In this document: one piece after another, positions 61,691 to 64,000 of the stretch
How the letters are laid out: every line of letters starts with the position of its first letter
Numbering within the stretch: the stretch's first letter is position 1
Assembly: GCF_021290385.1 (NCBI RefSeq)
Contig: NZ_CP089928.1
Coordinates: forward strand, 1,472,501-1,536,500
Length of the DNA stretch: 64,000 nucleotides
Direction: 5' to 3'
Source of the DNA: Microbulbifer sp. YPW16
Lineage (GTDB): Bacteria > Pseudomonadota > Gammaproteobacteria > Pseudomonadales > Cellvibrionaceae
Translations under genes and position numbers: made by a program
Notes under the pieces: model-generated
The model's database searches: none
What the model saw: only the letters and a program-made list of their open reading frames with translations
Told to the model about the DNA's origin: nothing

Positions 61691-61867
61691 CGGGGGAGCA
61701 TAGCGCCCCGGCTCCCGGGCCTTCCCTTTCCACTCTGGCGGGCGCCCCGGCTGTTGCAGCCGCGTGGCGGGGACAATTCACCCTACACTGATAAAAGCCG
61801 CAATTAACCGGAATTGGCGCCGAAATGCCTCTATAATTCGCCGCCAACATTCAATCTGGCTGATTTC

Positions 61868-62461
61868 ATGCAGAGAACCATTTTCAACACACCGATTGTC
61901 ACCCCGATCCTGCGCCAGGTCGCGAAGCTGTTGCTGAAACTGCACGGCTGGCGGGTGGTCGCTGACGAATCGGCGCTCAAACTGAAGAAATACGTACTGC
62001 TGGGCGCCCCGCATACCACCAACTGGGATGGCTACTACTTTATCCTCACCGCCCTCAAGCTGGGCCTGGTGCCCCAGTGGATGGGGAAGGACAAGCTGTT
62101 CAAGTTCCCGCTGGGCGGCATGATGCGGTGGTTTGGCGGCATCGCCGTGGACCGCAGCAAGGCCAATAACCTGGTCGAGGCAACGGTGGAGCAGTTCAAG
62201 CGCAGCGCCTCCCTGGTGATCGCCGTGCCGCCGGAAGGCACCCGCGGTATGGCGGAACGCTGGAAGACCGGCTTTTACCATATTGCCCGCGGTGCCGGTG
62301 TGCCGGTGGTATGCGGGTTCATCAATTTCCCCAGGAAAGAAGTGGGCATGGGGCCGGCCTTTGAAATGAGCGCCGACCTGGCCCGCGAGCTGGAACGGTT
62401 CCGTGACTTCTATGCCGACAAGATTGGCAAGTTCCCGCAGCGCTACACGCCGCCGGCGTAA
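61868..62461 (+). CDS. 1-acylglycerol-3-phosphate acyltransferase-like protein
   Basis: A 197-residue lysophospholipid-acyltransferase-family protein. The catalytic HTTNWD (His-x4-Asp), the WMGKDKLF and FGGIAVDR substrate elements and the PPEGTRG motif are all present. It is shorter than PlsC and lacks an obvious membrane helix, as in the small glycerol-acyltransferase relatives of marine gammaproteobacteria. The ATG at 61868 gives the natural N-terminus MQRTIFNTP, with no strong ribosome site. The acyl acceptor is not known. Confidence 0.85.
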   Translation: MQRTIFNTPIVTPILRQVAKLLLKLHGWRVVADESALKLKKYVLLGAPHTTNWDGYYFILTALKLGLVPQWMGKDKLFKFPLGGMMRWFGGIAVDRSKANNLVEATVEQFKRSASLVIAVPPEGTRGMAERWKTGFYHIARGAGVPVVCGFINFPRKEVGMGPAFEMSADLARELERFRDFYADKIGKFPQRYTPPA

Positions 62462-62475
62462 GGCGCTCGGCGCAA

Positions 62476-62504
62476 CCGATCACGACCATGGGCCGTCCCC
62501 ACAA
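62476..62504 (-). repeat. REP-like element copy
   Basis: On the minus strand the 29 bases match the REP element at 6614-6641 at about 21 positions, sharing TTGT, CGGCCC and ATCGG blocks. It lies just after the acyltransferase gene. Confidence 0.5.
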
Positions 62505-62640
62505 ATAACGCAGCCTGCACACCCGCAGGGTGCATGGACCGCAGCGATATGCACCAGCCACGGGGCAAGGCCCGAGGCTGGTGGCCCGGGGCGCCTGACC
62601 CTAGCCTTTGGCGAGTCAGCGCTTTGTGAGGTGCCAGGCC

Positions 62641-63081
62641 ATGCAGGAACTTCCCCACCAGTACCGGGTGGCCGCCCGGGCCGATCCCGGCAGTGATGTC
62701 GAGTTATCCACAGATGGGGTTGAACCCCTTACCTCCGCGCCGCCGGTACAGTTTGGCGGGCCCGGGGATCACTGGTCGCCGGAGGACCTGCTGGTGGCAG
62801 CGCTGGCGGATTGCTTCATCCTTACTTTCCGGGCGATCGCAACATTCAAGCAACTGGAGTGGCACTCCCTGGCCTGCGAGGCGAACGGCACCCTCGACCG
62901 GCGCGACCGCAAGACACAGTTCACCGCATTTACCATCTCGGCCGAACTGGAGATACCCGCAGGTGGTGACACCGGGGAAGCGGAGCGGCTACTGCACAAG
63001 GCGGAGGAAAGCTGCCTGGTGACCAATTCGCTGGTGGCCGGGGTAACGCTCGAGGTGAGGGTCCGCCAAAGACAGGCATGA
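62641..63081 (+). CDS. OsmC/Ohr family peroxidase-like protein
   Basis: A 146-residue OsmC-family protein. The two conserved redox Cys are in ALADCFILTF and ESCLVTNSL, the arrangement used for peroxide reduction by Ohr/OsmC enzymes, and WSPEDLLVAAL is the typical core. The ATG at 62641 has GAGG upstream; an earlier in-frame GTG-type extension looks spurious. Substrate preference, organic peroxides or otherwise, cannot be read from the sequence. Confidence 0.88.
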   Translation: MQELPHQYRVAARADPGSDVELSTDGVEPLTSAPPVQFGGPGDHWSPEDLLVAALADCFILTFRAIATFKQLEWHSLACEANGTLDRRDRKTQFTAFTISAELEIPAGGDTGEAERLLHKAEESCLVTNSLVAGVTLEVRVRQRQA

Positions 63082-63113
63082 AGGGAGGGGGAGAACCCGG
63101 GTTAACAGCCGGG

Positions 63114-63137
63114 TTGTCGCGGCCATGGGCCGCCCCC
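63114..63137 (-). repeat. Degenerate REP-like element copy
   Basis: Minus-strand sequence reads GGGGGCGGCCCATGGCCGCGAC, close to the core of the elements at 6570 and 62476. It lies between the convergent osmC-like and fur genes and can form a stem that may also help end transcription. Confidence 0.45.
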
Positions 63138-63168
63138 ATAGTGGGGGAGCGGCTTTCCGGTTGACCGG

Positions 63169-63579
63169 TCAGGAATCCTTTTTCTTCACATACAACACCA
63201 GGCTGTGCCCGGTGAGCTCATAGCCGTGCTCCTCGGCGATCTGCTGCTGCAGGCGCTCGATTTCCTCATTGTGGAACTCGATTACCCTGCCGCTATCGGT
63301 ACACACCATATGGTCGTGGTGGTCGCCGCGATCCAGCTCGAACACCGAGTGCCCGCCATCGAAGTTGTGTCGCATCACCAGCCCGGCACTCTCAAACTGT
63401 GTCAGGACGCGATACACCGTCGCCAGGCCAACATCCTCCCCGGCGTCCAGCAGCAACTTGTAGACATCTTCAGCGCTCAGGTGCTGCTCACTCGCGTTCT
63501 CGAGCAGCTGCAGGATTTTGACTCGCGGCAGCGTCACTTTGAGACCGGCTTTGCGCAGTTCCTGGTTTTCGTTCGACAT
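63169..63579 (-). CDS. fur: Ferric uptake regulator Fur
   Basis: Iron-responsive repressor of 136 residues. The winged helix reads LRKAGLKVTLPRVKILQLLE and EDVGLATVYRVLTQFESAGLV. Metal sites include the His-rich GDHHDHMVCTDSGRVIEF segment and the Glu/His residues near QQIAEEHGYELTGHSL; only one conserved Cys is seen, in VCTDSG. The C-terminus is short and Lys-rich. It is divergent from bamE (omlA), the classical pseudomonad pairing. Confidence 0.97.
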   Translation of the reverse strand: MSNENQELRKAGLKVTLPRVKILQLLENASEQHLSAEDVYKLLLDAGEDVGLATVYRVLTQFESAGLVMRHNFDGGHSVFELDRGDHHDHMVCTDSGRVIEFHNEEIERLQQQIAEEHGYELTGHSLVLYVKKKDS

Positions 63580-63906
63580 GGATCAGTTTCCCGGGAAAAT
63601 TCTTCTGGTTTCGGCGATACAGCCAGTTACCGGCCCGGATGTAACCGGGGCGGCCGGACACAGACAGGCACTCCGATGCCTGTCAGCTCGCCAACTCTTG
63701 CGGTATTATCCACGCCGAGCGTAGTCAGCGGAACCCCGGCGCTCCCTGGCCCGGCCCCGGCACAGCCGCCTCCCCTGATATGAGGGGGCGTGAGGCGCCG
63801 GCAACGGGAACTTTCAGCGCCCCGGGGCGCCTACCCTTACCCAGGTGGACCATTCCCGGCCCGGCAAGCCGGTTCCGCCAGCATCGAGATAACAATGGAG
63901 CATTGA
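63580..63906. other. Divergent promoter region fur/bamE
   Basis: No gene is visible. A hairpin GACAGGCA / TGCCTGTC is at about 63661-63688 and short A+T-rich patches near 63700 could be promoter elements. I saw no convincing Fur box. Confidence 0.5.
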
Positions 63907-64000
63907 ATGCCAACGACCCTGAAAGCCCTCGCCATTGCCGGCCTCTGCGCACTGATCAGCGCCTGCAGCCTGTTCAAGTTTCCGGGCGTGCACCGGATCG
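63907..64000 (+). CDS. bamE: Outer membrane assembly lipoprotein BamE (5' end only)
   Basis: The first 31 codons (MPTTLKALAIAGLCALISAC, then SLFKFPGVHRI) run off the right edge. The lipoprotein signal with lipobox LISAC followed by the LFKFPGVHRI start is the BamE/OmlA signature, a small subunit of the beta-barrel assembly machine. Its place divergent from fur is the same as in Pseudomonas (omlA-fur). Confidence 0.88.
   Translation, partial: MPTTLKALAIAGLCALISACSLFKFPGVHRI

Noticed and set aside
63580..63906. A Fur box autoregulating fur
   Set aside because: No sequence approaching the 19-bp GATAATGATAATCATTATC-like consensus was found by eye.

Overview
The window is a continuous high-GC chromosomal segment of a gammaproteobacterium. 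The best guess is a marine Cellvibrionales-type organism such as Microbulbifer or a relative; this is an inference from gene order and protein style, since no rRNA is present. Supporting orders are secG-tpiA-glmM-folP-ftsH-rlmE/yhbY on the left and dnaJ, dapB, carA, carB, greA plus grpE-dnaK-dnaJ, recN and fur-bamE on the right. I saw no insertion sequence, integrase, CRISPR array, tRNA or rRNA.

Layout. 1-7 kb: housekeeping genes secG, tpiA, glmM, folP, ftsH, rlmE (minus) and yhbY (plus), with a REP-type inverted repeat between rlmE and yhbY. 7-12 kb: a lipoprotein, an S41 peptidase and the transhydrogenase genes pntAB. 12.5-15.9 kb: the molybdenum-cofactor operon moaA-mobA-moaB-moaC-moaD-moaE (minus). 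16.4-29.2 kb: a nitrate-assimilation island on plus: nasT, nasS, narK, a PP2C phosphatase/protein kinase fusion, nirB, nirD, nasA and moeA. The moa/moe genes make the cofactor NasA needs. Three sigma-54-type promoters with NtrC-like palindromes mark nitrogen control. A leader between nasS and narK has the hairpin/terminator geometry of ANTAR antitermination, fitting NasT acting downstream of the nitrate sensor NasS.

29.2-37.5 kb: small metabolic genes (VOC protein, dienelactone hydrolase, a broken ABM monooxygenase), soxR, and a near-perfect SoxR operator in a 19-bp-spacer promoter facing a small ORF and a two-gene ABC exporter. These are followed by a beta-lactamase-fold hydrolase, a GDPD-like protein, a VWA lipoprotein and a multi-pass membrane protein of unknown function.

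38-46 kb: an expanded curli (functional amyloid) locus: csgD-like regulator, csgE, csgF, csgG, a csgB-like gene and four long curlin-repeat genes of about 290 residues, roughly twice CsgA. Three share a signal-peptide motif and all four share a C-terminal cap. No csgC is seen. This is the most distinctive region.

46-64 kb: greA, carB, carA; a YfiR-family protein and a retropepsin-like/RimK-like ATP-grasp fusion inserted between carA and dapB; a DksA/TraR-type protein; dnaJ, dnaK, grpE with heat-shock promoters; recN with a perfect LexA box; an acyltransferase, an OsmC protein, fur, and the start of bamE.
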